In this document: in pieces, positions 7,818-15,400 of the stretch
How the letters are laid out: the number at the start of each line of letters is the position of its first letter
Position numbering within the stretch: the stretch's first letter is position 1
Position numbers and translations under genes: made by a program
NCBI GenBank assembly: GCA_964483045.1
Contig: CAYZZK010000007.1
Location: forward strand, 1-18,880
Source: JBBTYG01 sp964483045
GTDB taxonomy: Bacteria; Patescibacteriota; Minisyncoccia; UBA6257; 2-01-FULL-56-20
Reading direction: 5' to 3'
Length of the DNA: 18,880 nucleotides
Notes under the pieces: model-generated
Databases searched by the model: none
What the model saw: only the letters and a program-made list of their open reading frames with translations
What the model was told of the DNA's origin: nothing

Positions 7818-7845
7818 AAAAAGGCCGCTGCTTGCGCAACGGCCT
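7818..7845 (-). terminator. Terminator hairpin of cassette B
   Basis: AGGCCGTTG/CAGCGGCCT stem (9 bp with one U-G) capped by C-GCAA-G, ending in five consecutive T on the minus strand (the first T is the last stem base). A textbook intrinsic terminator, oriented leftwards. Confidence 0.8.
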
Positions 7846-7894
7846 GTTTTGCACTGCGGCTACTTAACACGGGCTGAGGGTGTGTGCCACAGTC
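7818..7894 (-). ncRNA. Small-RNA cassette B (middle)
   Basis: A predicted RNA of about 77 bases. ACTGTGGC near the 5' end pairs with GCCGCAGT further on (8 bp, one U-G), enclosing an ACAC/GTGT helix with the shared AGCCC element in its loop. It ends in the strongest terminator of the set. Same orientation and order of parts (TTGACA, -10, structured body, GNRA-capped terminator) as cassettes A and C. The function is unknown to me. Confidence 0.65.
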
Positions 7895-7899
7895 AGTAA

Positions 7900-7928
7900 A
7901 GATTAATTCTCTTCATTTACCTTGTCAA
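7900..7928 (-). promoter_or_regulatory. Promoter of cassette B
   Basis: Perfect TTGACA (7928-7923), 17-base spacer, TAATCT (7905-7900). Confidence 0.65.
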
Positions 7929-7971
7929 TAGTCAGAGATTGATAGCTGCAGCAAGAATCTTACAAGATATT

Positions 7972-7999
7972 AAAAGGGCCATCGCTTTCGCAATGGCCC
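7972..7999 (-). terminator. Terminator hairpin of cassette A
   Basis: GGGCCATTG pairs with CGATGGCCC (9 bp, one U-G) and is capped by C-GAAA-G, followed by TTTT. Compared with cassettes B and C, two base pairs have changed on both sides (G-C for A-U at the base, A-U for G-C at the sixth pair) and the tetraloop is GAAA instead of GCAA; all are structure-preserving changes. Confidence 0.78.
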
Positions 8000-8059
8000 A
8001 ACATGCGCTTGTACACAAGGTCATGCCGGGGGCTCGGTGGCATGACTAACGTACTTGCC
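7972..8059 (-). ncRNA. Small-RNA cassette A (first transcribed of the array)
   Basis: A predicted RNA of about 88 bases with three successive hairpins. GTCATGCC pairs perfectly with GGCATGAC (8 bp, 11-base loop rich in C and containing AGCCC), then CTTG-TGTA-CAAG, then the terminator. It shares CATGCCAC and AGCCC with cassette C. Of the three it has the clearest internal fold. The function is unknown to me. Confidence 0.65.
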
Positions 8060-8064
8060 TGATA

Positions 8065-8092
8065 AGTTTAATTCTTCCATTTATTCTGTCAA
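8065..8092 (-). promoter_or_regulatory. Promoter of cassette A
   Basis: Perfect TTGACA (8092-8087), 16-base spacer, TAAACT (8070-8065). Confidence 0.65.
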
Positions 8093-8103
8093 GAACGACA
8101 CCG

Positions 8104-8120
8104 CGCACCACTTTGGTGCG
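8104..8120. repeat. Perfect hairpin between the CYTH gene and cassette A
   Basis: CGCACCA (8104-8110) and TGGTGCG (8114-8120) form a 7-bp stem with a 3-base loop, 12 bases upstream of the TTGACA of cassette A and about 57 bases after the CYTH stop. No T-run follows on either strand, so it is not a standard intrinsic terminator; it might end or stabilise the CYTH transcript. Confidence 0.5.
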
Positions 8121-8176
8121 ATATTGAATACATCGGCCTGGCTTCTTCCGATTGGCGGATAAACACGAGACCAAAA

Positions 8177-8701
8177 TCAGGCTCCTGCCCTTTTAAGCAG
8201 CAAGTCGCTATAAGAAACAGAAATCAAGTCGGCGTCTGAAATACTGAAAAGCTTAAGATATTCATTGCACTGTTCAAGCAATTTTTCTTTTCCGATACTC
8301 CCGCTTTCATCTATCGCTTCAATTTCCATAAACGTGCCCAATTCTTGCACCGTATCAATATGAAACTTTACGTTTTTAACAAAGTAAATCTCTCGCTTCT
8401 TATCGACGACGACAAGCACCCCCATAGAATTAACCAGGATGGCTTTGAGCGAAGAGCCCGGAGCCGTTTCGAGGAGGATTATATCCGATTGCTTCGGGCC
8501 TTCTTTGTTTTCCCGCTCGTAATAAATTAAGAAATTTTCTATCTTCCCTTCCCGCAATTTCAACCGGCCGCGGTTAACCTTGAAATACGTATCTATCTGG
8601 TGGTCGATTCCTTTAAAATCCGCGCCCCGTGATTTAAGCAGGTCTCGAATCTTATTGTGGTTAATGCACCTTGCTTTTATTTCGATATTGACGTGCTTCA
8701 T
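8177..8701 (-). CDS. CYTH-domain protein (CyaB / class IV adenylate cyclase-like)
   Basis: A 174-residue soluble protein that fills one CYTH domain. It begins with VNIEIKARC (the charged N-terminal strand of the family), then DTYFKVNRGRLKLREG, LIYYERENKEGPKQSD, and VDKKREIYFVKNVKFHIDTVQELGTFMEIEAI, the strands that line the triphosphate tunnel. CYTH enzymes act on triphosphate substrates with divalent metals; members include adenylate cyclase IV, thiamine triphosphatase and inorganic triphosphatases. Which substrate this one uses cannot be told. It is last in the mrdA-to-CYTH gene run, 22 bases after rplU. A G-rich stretch precedes the ATG. Confidence 0.9.
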   Translation of the reverse strand: MKHVNIEIKARCINHNKIRDLLKSRGADFKGIDHQIDTYFKVNRGRLKLREGKIENFLIYYERENKEGPKQSDIILLETAPGSSLKAILVNSMGVLVVVDKKREIYFVKNVKFHIDTVQELGTFMEIEAIDESGSIGKEKLLEQCNEYLKLFSISDADLISVSYSDLLLKRAGA

Positions 8702-8723
8702 GAGCCGCCCCCAGAAACTGCTA

Positions 8724-9032
8724 TTAAACTTTCATCATCTCAACTTCCGTAAAATGCTGTCGATGACCTCTCTTTTTATGCTGGCGGGTTTTGGCGTGAT
8801 ATTTGAAGATTATTACTTTCTTACTTCGGGCCTGTGCGAGCACTTTTCCCTCCACCGTCGCCCCGGAAATATACGGCGTGCCCACAATAACGTTTTCCCC
8901 ATCTGCCCGCAAAAGCACCTTGTCGAAAATAAAATTACCGCCCTCTGCGGCGCCGATTTTTTCAATTTTAATTTTGCTTCCGGCGGCCACTTTATATTGT
9001 TTCCCGCCCGTTTCGATTATTGCGAATGTCAT
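8724..9032 (-). CDS. rplU: 50S ribosomal protein L21
   Basis: A 102-residue protein with the L21 signature start TFAIIETGGKQYKVAAG, the VGTPYISGATVEGKVL segment, and the typical C-terminal KYHAKTRQHKKRGHRQHFTEVEM. L21 binds 23S rRNA in the 50S subunit. The frame is open up to an ATG at 9059, but the additional MELLTTNTI is encoded by an AC-rich repeat and no L21 has it; the ATG at 9032 matches the family (MYAIIETGGKQY). The usual partner rpmA (L27) is not adjacent; it sits instead between a small membrane-protein gene and a CYTH gene. Confidence 0.95.
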   Translation of the reverse strand: MTFAIIETGGKQYKVAAGSKIKIEKIGAAEGGNFIFDKVLLRADGENVIVGTPYISGATVEGKVLAQARSKKVIIFKYHAKTRQHKKRGHRQHFTEVEMMKV

Positions 9033-9062
9033 AATAGTGTTAGTGGTTAGTAGCTCCAACCA
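9033..9062 (-). repeat. AC-rich degenerate heptamer repeat before rplU
   Basis: The minus strand carries CTACTAACCACTAACACTAT directly before the rplU ATG, built from loose copies of ACTAACC. A related tract precedes galT and both contain CTAACCACTA. It replaces a recognisable ribosome binding site. Confidence 0.5.
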
Positions 9063-9404
9063 CTAGTTGACGCTTATAATAGCGGCAAAGGCGATAAAAA
9101 TCAAGATACTCAAAAAAAGCGTCGCGGCCGCGACGACTTTCCCCAGAAAAAAGTCCCTCGCCTCAAGCTCGAGCGCGAGCACGAAATTTAGGATTACCAT
9201 CACTGCGCCGGTAATACCGACCAAGAGCATATCAAGGAACGTACCGGTTTGATTTATACCGACAATATTATTGAAATGTAATACAAGGGGCCCTTCGATG
9301 TCCTTTGTCGCCGTGTACGCCCATATCACCGCGCCGGATACAAACCCGAAACTTATCAAAAAAACAGCGCTCAAAACTTTGGATTTGGATATTCTATCCA
9401 GCAT
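9063..9404 (-). CDS. Small membrane protein, three predicted helices
   Basis: A 113-residue protein I cannot name. Hydrophobic segments lie at about residues 10-30, 57-78 and 88-110. The loop after helix 1 contains GPLVLHFNNIVGINQTGTF, a conserved-looking region with a PLVLHFN/VGI pattern. The start overlaps the last 11 bases of galT, so it is translationally coupled within the mrdA-galT-rplU run. No enzymatic motif is visible. Expected location is the cytoplasmic membrane. Confidence 0.8.
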   Translation of the reverse strand: MLDRISKSKVLSAVFLISFGFVSGAVIWAYTATKDIEGPLVLHFNNIVGINQTGTFLDMLLVGITGAVMVILNFVLALELEARDFFLGKVVAAATLFLSILIFIAFAAIISVN

Positions 9405-10398
9405 TGCTTTTCGGAGATTTCCCTTTTAATATCGCCGCGGCCACTTCCGGATCAACCACGTTTATGTCTATGCCCGTTCCAAGCTCAAATCCTCCCCAAT
9501 TCGAAAACTTTGGAATAATTTCTATATGCCAATGATAGTAGCCGAACCGGCCGCCCTTGAGCGGAGCCGTATGGATAAAAAAGTTCAAATCCGGATCGCC
9601 AATGTTTTTTCTTATCCGCTTAAGGGTCGATTGAAGAAGCGCTGCGACGTCCTTGAGCACCCTGTCGGGAGTGGTTTCGAATCTCGGGAAATGCTTTTTG
9701 GGGAAAATCCGCACTTCAAACGGCACCCGGGAGACAAACGGCGCAATAGACACCGCCGAAGAATTGGCTTCTATAATTCGCTTTTTTTCTTTCATGTCAA
9801 AATCTAGCATGACGCAATGAACGCACCTTCGATGGGCGGCAAAGTAGCGGTGAGAGCCGCGCAATGAGTGCTCGACATCCGGAGGAACGATCGGCAGGGT
9901 AAGCACTTGATAGTGCGGATGATAAAGGGACGCCCCCGCGCTCGGTCCCCAGTTAAAAAATGTCGACGTATATACGCTGCACTCGTCTTTCGCGAGCATC
10001 TTGTATCTTTTTTGCAGAATCTTAAGCACTTCCGTCGCCTGCGTAAGACTAATATCCGCAAAATTTTTATGGTGATCTTTCGTTATCACCAAATCGTGTT
10101 CTCCGACTCCGCTTTTTATAATATGCGGCCCTTTTTTAAACGACTGCGCACAGCCCTTGATATGAAAGAGCGCGGGGTATTTATTTCTGATCAAGACCAC
10201 CTCCCACTTCGCATCGCTCGGGAAGCTCAAAATCGGCGGCCAATTGCCCGACCACGTTAAATTTTCGAATGGACATTCCTTGATTGGAGACGCCTCGCGT
10301 TTGGCTTTTTTGGCGCCCAAAGACTTTGGGCGTTTCGCCCGTTCGGGAGCAACGATTATCCAATCTCCGGAAACTAAATCTCTTCTAAGTTCTGACAT
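9394..10398 (-). CDS. galT: Galactose-1-phosphate uridylyltransferase-like HIT enzyme
   Basis: A GalT-family nucleotidyl transferase that would move UMP between UDP-glucose and a sugar phosphate through a His-UMP intermediate. The 334-residue protein starts SELRRDLVSGDWIIVAPERAKRP, as GalT does, carries ECPFE (Cys42) and CVHC (Cys192, Cys195) as probable zinc ligands, the active-site HPHYQ (His160-Pro-His162-x-Gln164; family HPHxQ) and a second-half HWHIEIIPK (His289, His291). All expected catalytic positions are present. Actual sugar specificity is uncertain, as no other Leloir-pathway genes lie in the window. It starts 28 bases after mrdA; the gap is an AC-rich repeat. Confidence 0.92.
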   Translation of the reverse strand: MSELRRDLVSGDWIIVAPERAKRPKSLGAKKAKREASPIKECPFENLTWSGNWPPILSFPSDAKWEVVLIRNKYPALFHIKGCAQSFKKGPHIIKSGVGEHDLVITKDHHKNFADISLTQATEVLKILQKRYKMLAKDECSVYTSTFFNWGPSAGASLYHPHYQVLTLPIVPPDVEHSLRGSHRYFAAHRRCVHCVMLDFDMKEKKRIIEANSSAVSIAPFVSRVPFEVRIFPKKHFPRFETTPDRVLKDVAALLQSTLKRIRKNIGDPDLNFFIHTAPLKGGRFGYYHWHIEIIPKFSNWGGFELGTGIDINVVDPEVAAAILKGKSPKSNAG

Positions 10399-10440
10399 GG
10401 TTAATGGTAGTGGTTAGGACTAATCGCTAGTCGTTAATCG
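10399..10440 (-). repeat. AC-rich degenerate heptamer repeat between mrdA and galT
   Basis: The minus strand reads as loose 7-base units (ATTAACG, ACTAGCG, ATTAGTC, CTAACCA, CTACCAT, TAACC) that run from the last codons of mrdA to the ATG of galT. The element therefore supplies the end of PBP2 (...NTIND, stop) and the whole intergenic gap. It shares CTAACCACTA with the tract before rplU. Confidence 0.5.
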
Positions 10441-12301
10441 TATTGGAAATCCTATTTTTATAGTACCAGTTCAGTACGTCTTTCGCTATGGGGATTGTGT
10501 TTAAACTGCCTTCTTTGGAATTTTCAACCAAAATCAAAAGAGCAATTTGCGGATTCGGCACAGGAGCCAAACCGACAAAAATTGCGTTCGCCTGCTCGTT
10601 ATTATGTATCTGAGCTGTGCCGGTTTTCGCCTCGACGACAAACGGCAAATCGGCGAGTAATCGGGCGGTTCCCAAGGGCGAAGTCACAACCTCTCGCATG
10701 CCCGCTTGGACCTCTTTGATCGCCGTGTCCAGATTCGAAAGATCCGCCAAGACTTCGGGGTGGGACGTATCGAGATTCACGAATGGCCGATATATTTTTC
10801 CGCCATTTCCCATAGCGTCGATGTACGACAAAAGCTGAAGAGGAGTAAGCAGTAAGTCGCCCTGTCCGATGGAAACGTTGTATGTGTCCCCCAGCAGCCA
10901 CGGCTTTTGCGTTGTTTTCTCTTTCCATTCGGCCGACGGCAAAAAACCCGCCCCTTCCCCCGGCAGATCGATCCCCATCGCCTTGCCGAGCCCGAATTTT
11001 TCCCACCACGCACGCAGCCGGGTTATGCCCAACCCCCGAATATCTCCGGCGCCACCGCCTACCGTGTAAAAGTAGACGTTGCTCGATTGGCCGATCGCGG
11101 CGGCGAGATCCACATTCCCCTGGTGCCGCCAATCCATATAGCGGGTCGGGGCGTCGGGATTATACGGATTCGGCACGTCCAGATATCCGGGAGAGAAAAT
11201 TTTTCTCGTCGAATCGATAACTCCTTCCGTAAGAGCCGCGACTGCGACGAGCGGCTTTATCGTCGATCCTGGATTATACAAGCCGCCCACCACGCGGTTA
11301 AACAGGGGCTTATCCGGCGAGGTGAGCATTTCAATTTTTTCGGCAGTATGTCCCGAACCGCTTAAAATGTTGTTGTCCGCCGATGGAATATTCACGAGCG
11401 CCAATACCTCTCCATTTTGCGGATTAAGTGCGAGTCCGATGCCAACTTTCCGACCGAGCGATACTAGCCCTTCGTGCAACCGATTATATAAATATTCCTG
11501 GAGGCCGGAGTCAATCGTCAGACGCACGGAAGTCCCTATTTTCGGATCACTCTTTTCTTTCGTGCCCAATGCATTCCCCACCGCATTGCGCACAGTAGAG
11601 ACAACTCCCGGCTCGCCGCGCAGCTCCGCGTCGTAAAACGACTCAATCCCGGCGCGCCCTATCAAATCTTCGCCGCCGAGCTTCGGATTGTTTTTTAAAT
11701 CTGCGGAGTTTACTCGACCCGTGTATCCTACAACCGGAGAAAAAATCTGCCCATCTTTGTAGCGGCGCGCAAAATCGTTTTCAATGATTACCGACGGGAG
11801 ATTGCGGCTTTTCAAGTCGATTATTTCTGTCTGACTCAAATTTTCGCTCAGCACGATCGGAGAAAGAAATTCGCTTTCGTTCGCGCCTTCGATTGAATTC
11901 CATAGTGCAGCTCTATCGATATGTAGGGTATCTTCGAGTTGCTTAAGTGTTTCTTCCTGGGTCTCTTTGTGTCTCAAAAACTCCTTCACGTCGAGCACGG
12001 CAGTGAAAATGGCGCTGTTCTCCGCGAGCACGACCCCATTTCTGTCCGTAATGAGGCCCCGAGGCGCGGGGACGCGCTCGCGCTCAATCAGATTTGCTTC
12101 CGAGCGGGCGCTGTAAAACTGCCCGTTTAAATTCAATAAAGCAATCCGAGAGACAACGATCAGGCCCATAAACGAAATGGCAATACCAAGCCACGCCAGC
12201 GATTTATTTCCGAGCGGAACCTCGATGACGTCTAAATCTCTTGTCCACTCCTCGCTTAGGGATTCTTCGAAAGCATTGTCTTTTAGTTTATTGTTCGGCA
12301 T
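10427..12301 (-). CDS. mrdA: Penicillin-binding protein 2 (elongasome transpeptidase)
   Basis: A class B PBP that cross-links peptidoglycan during side-wall growth with RodA. The 624-residue protein has a membrane helix at about 35-55, a PBP dimerisation/pedestal domain beginning at RERVPAPRGLITDRNGVVLA, and a transpeptidase domain with the catalytic PGSTIKP (Ser346, Lys349), SSN (406-408) and KTGTAQ (559-564). The segment VGYTGRVN and the order of domains point to PBP2 rather than FtsI. Length is typical (about 600-650). It is first in the leftward run and divergent from valS. A consensus TATAAT lies 14 bases before the ATG. Confidence 0.95.
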   Translation of the reverse strand: MPNNKLKDNAFEESLSEEWTRDLDVIEVPLGNKSLAWLGIAISFMGLIVVSRIALLNLNGQFYSARSEANLIERERVPAPRGLITDRNGVVLAENSAIFTAVLDVKEFLRHKETQEETLKQLEDTLHIDRAALWNSIEGANESEFLSPIVLSENLSQTEIIDLKSRNLPSVIIENDFARRYKDGQIFSPVVGYTGRVNSADLKNNPKLGGEDLIGRAGIESFYDAELRGEPGVVSTVRNAVGNALGTKEKSDPKIGTSVRLTIDSGLQEYLYNRLHEGLVSLGRKVGIGLALNPQNGEVLALVNIPSADNNILSGSGHTAEKIEMLTSPDKPLFNRVVGGLYNPGSTIKPLVAVAALTEGVIDSTRKIFSPGYLDVPNPYNPDAPTRYMDWRHQGNVDLAAAIGQSSNVYFYTVGGGAGDIRGLGITRLRAWWEKFGLGKAMGIDLPGEGAGFLPSAEWKEKTTQKPWLLGDTYNVSIGQGDLLLTPLQLLSYIDAMGNGGKIYRPFVNLDTSHPEVLADLSNLDTAIKEVQAGMREVVTSPLGTARLLADLPFVVEAKTGTAQIHNNEQANAIFVGLAPVPNPQIALLILVENSKEGSLNTIPIAKDVLNWYYKNRISNTIND

Positions 12302-12315
12302 GGCTAAACAAAAGC

Positions 12316-12321
12316 ATTATA
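12316..12321 (-). promoter_or_regulatory. mrdA -10 box (perfect TATAAT)
   Basis: The minus strand reads GTATATAATGC with TATAAT 14 bases before the mrdA ATG, which predicts a leader of about 8 bases and no Shine-Dalgarno. The -35 at 17-18 bases is weak (TTCTCT-like). The divergent 193-base region to valS holds no supported gene; the open frame there is a shadow. Confidence 0.55.
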
Positions 12322-12482
12322 TACCCCACACGAAACAAAAGAGAAGTCGAAGATATTTCCCGCCGCGCCCACAGCTATTTGCAATGTTTTGAATATTGCG
12401 GCAAAGCATCCTTCGTGAAAATATCTTCTTTGCTTGCGGGTATACACATCCGCCGTTTCTTCTATTTCCGGGCAATCCAAGA

Positions 12483-12488
12483 TAAAAT
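12483..12488 (+). promoter_or_regulatory. valS -10 box (TAAAAT), leaderless
   Basis: TAAAAT ends 6 bases before the ATG at 12495, so transcription should begin at or next to that start codon. No ribosome binding site is present. The -35 at 17 bases (TTCTAT) is weak. This favours the ATG at 12495 over the in-frame one at 12528. Confidence 0.5.
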
Positions 12489-12494
12489 GGTGCA

Positions 12495-15400
12495 ATGGAT
12501 CAATTAGACAGCCGCTTCGACGGGCTCATGGCAAGCCGCTACGATCATAAGTCGATTGAGGACCGAGTTTATGAGCACTGGGAAAAATCAGGGCTTTTCA
12601 ATCCGGACAATCTCCCGCTCTCAAAGGCAGCGAAGCCCTTCTCGATCATTATGCCGCCGCCAAACGCAAACGGGTCTTTGCATGTAGGGCACGCCGTCTT
12701 CGTGACGCTGCAAGATATTCTAATAAGATTTTGGCGGATGCGCGGCAGAAAAACGCTGTGGCTCCCCGGCGCGGATCACGCCGGGTTTGAAACTCAAGTT
12801 GTTTTCGACAAGAAGCTGGAAAAAGAGGGACACAACAGGTTTGCGATGTCGCGCGATGAACTATGGAAAGAAATCTGGGACTTCACCCAAAAAAATAAAA
12901 GGGCCATGGAAAACCAGCTTCGAAAGCTTGGCGCTTCATGCGACTGGTCACGGGAGAAATTTACGCTTGATCCAAAAATCATCGAAGAAGTCGAAAATAC
13001 GTTTGTAAAAATGCATACGGATGGCCTTATATATCGGGGCGAGCGGATTGTGAATTGGTGTCCCAAACACCGCACTTCCCTTTCGGACATTGAAAACCAG
13101 TTCCGCGAGCAAAAAGATAGTTTTTATTATTTGAAATACGGCCCTTTCACCATCGGCACGGCGCGGCCGGAAACCAAATTCGGCGATAAATATGTGGTAC
13201 TGCATCCTGCGGACTCGCGCTATAAAAAATATAAGGATGGGGAAAAGATACAGCTTGAGTGGATCAACGGCCCGATTACCGCGACGGTCGTAAAAGACAA
13301 AGCGATTGACATGAAATTTGGCACAGGCGCGATGACCATCACGCCCTGGCACGACGCTACAGATTTTGAAATTGCCGAACGGCATCAGCTGCCAAAAGAG
13401 CAAATTATCGATTTCGATGGCAGACTTCTGCCGATCGCCGGAGAATTCGCTGGAATGAAAATTTCCGAGGCCCGTCCCAAAATTATCGAGAAACTTAAAA
13501 AGAAAGGCCTTCTGGTTAAGATTGACGGGGAATATACCCACAGCGTTCGCGCGTGCTACAAGTGCGGCACGCCGATTGAGCCCCAAATTAAAAAACAGTG
13601 GTTTGTGAAAATGGCGCCGCTCGCTACGCGGGCAATCGAGGTCGTAAAAAAAGGCAACATAAAATTTTATCCTGGCAGTGCGAAAAAAGTATATTTCCAT
13701 TGGCTTCGCACAATCCGCGACTGGAATATTTCCCGGCAAATCGTTTGGGGAATCCGAATTCCGGCCTGGTTCTGCCTCGGGTGCGGGAAACCGAGCATCG
13801 GCCCAAAGATAAAATCGCACTGGTTTATGGTTCGGCACGGAGAAACGGATTTTAATAAGGAGGGCCGTTTTCAGGGCAAAACAGATATCCCGCTTAACGA
13901 CGTTGGCATTGAACAGGCAAAGCAAACCGCGGAAAAGCTAAAAACCAAAAAAGTAGATCTCATAATCACTTCCCCTCTTATACGCGCAAAGCAAACCGCG
14001 GAGATTATAGCTGCGGCGTGCGGAGCGGAAATTATTGTTGAAGAGGATATCCGCGAACGAAATTTCGGAGAATGGGACGGGCTCCTGCATGATGAAGTTA
14101 AAAAAAGATATTCTGTTGAAACTTTTTCACGCCACTTTGATCCCAGTTTTAGAATACCGGGCGGAGAATCGTGGGAGGAAATTATAAAAAGAATGTGGAA
14201 TGCGTTCCAAAAACATCACGCAGCCCACCAGCACAAAAACGTTGTCGTCGTGGGGCACGGCGGCGTCGCACGAACTTTGCAGCACAAGATCAAAAACATT
14301 CCAATCAAAGAGTCAAAACTTATGGGCAATGCGGAAATCTGGGAAATGGAACTAAGCGACCCATGCCCTACATGCGGCGGTCATTTCTACGAGCAAGATC
14401 CAGACGTATTCGATACCTGGTTCTCCTCGGGGCAATGGCCATTCCTTACCTTGGGATTTTCCGATTCCCAGCGTGCACCCAGGAAAAAAGGTGGGAAACC
14501 GAAGGCATGGGATCTCAAGATTTATGACGGGGCAAAGATTTTTGAGGCATTAAAAAATGGAACTAAGCGATTTGAAACCCGAGCAGGAAAGCCCAGGGGA
14601 GCTCAAAAAGATTGGAGAGAATTTAAAGCGGGAGATATTCTTAACTTTTCGCTTGTTGAAGAAAAAACAGAACGCGTTTTATCAAGCGAAATTATTACGA
14701 AAGAAATCGTTGCCGTAGAACATTTTCCGTCGATCGACTCCCTGTTATCCGCTCATGACGTGAAAGAAATTCATCCATATCATCCCGAAGAATATCGCGG
14801 CTGGCTTGAAAGTCGCCCCATATTCAAAGCCCGCATCGAAAAGCATGGCATTTGGGCATTTGAGCTTAGAAATGTTAATGGATCGAGCGATTTTAAAACC
14901 TTCTATCCTACGGATGTTATGGAAACCGGCCATGATATCTTGTTCTTCTGGGTAGCGCGGATGATCATGCTGGGGCTCTACCGAACCGGGAAAATCCCCT
15001 TCAAAACCGTGTACCTCCACGGGCTCGTGCGCGACAAAGATCGGCAGAAAATGTCGAAATCAAAAGGGAATGTCATCGATCCCCTGGGTGTTGCGGAGAT
15101 CTACGGAACCGACGCGCTCCGGATGGCGCTTGTCGCGGGTAATACGCCCGGAAATGACATCATCATATCCGAGGAAAAAATAAGAGGGTATCGGAACTTC
15201 GCGACCAAAATTTGGAACATCGCCCGATTTGTGCTGCTGAACAAACCAGAGACATCGGAAACACAAGCGACACAAGACGCACAGCGGCCGGCGCCGGGAG
15301 ATAAACGACAAACAGTAAATAGCAAGAGCCAAGTGATTAGAAAACTAGCGCTTACAGCAGAAGACAAGAAAAATCTAAAAGAACTTGCCGAAATAAAATC

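Noticed and set aside
7818..7928. Read-through of UGA in cassette B (recoding to Gly or Trp)
   Set aside because: TGA is the normal stop of DUF4012 and valS, and the short frame itself is probably not transcribed from its ATG.
7690..8060. CRISPR array or REP-type repeat
   Set aside because: Units are over 120 bases apart, the repeats are hairpin terminators with T-runs in one orientation only, and the spacers are themselves related.
7627..8092. T-box or other amino-acid riboswitch controlling serS
   Set aside because: Repeated terminators upstream of a synthetase suggested this, but no T-box sequence or specifier layout is seen, each unit has its own TTGACA promoter, and serS has a separate -10 box after the last terminator.
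12304..12495. A 63-codon minus-strand frame in the mrdA-valS divergent gap
   Set aside because: It overlaps both predicted promoters, starts opposite the valS ATG and has no family resemblance.
12948..13925. A 325-codon open frame on the minus strand inside valS
   Set aside because: It lies wholly opposite the well-supported ValRS coding sequence, shows no recognisable motif, and starts in the middle of conserved synthetase domains. It is a shadow frame.
13800..14885. Mis-assembly or frameshift joining separate genes into valS
   Set aside because: The frame stays open and synthetase motifs resume exactly on both sides of each insert, including the matching halves of the zinc knuckle; true insertion is simpler. 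Read mapping could still test it.
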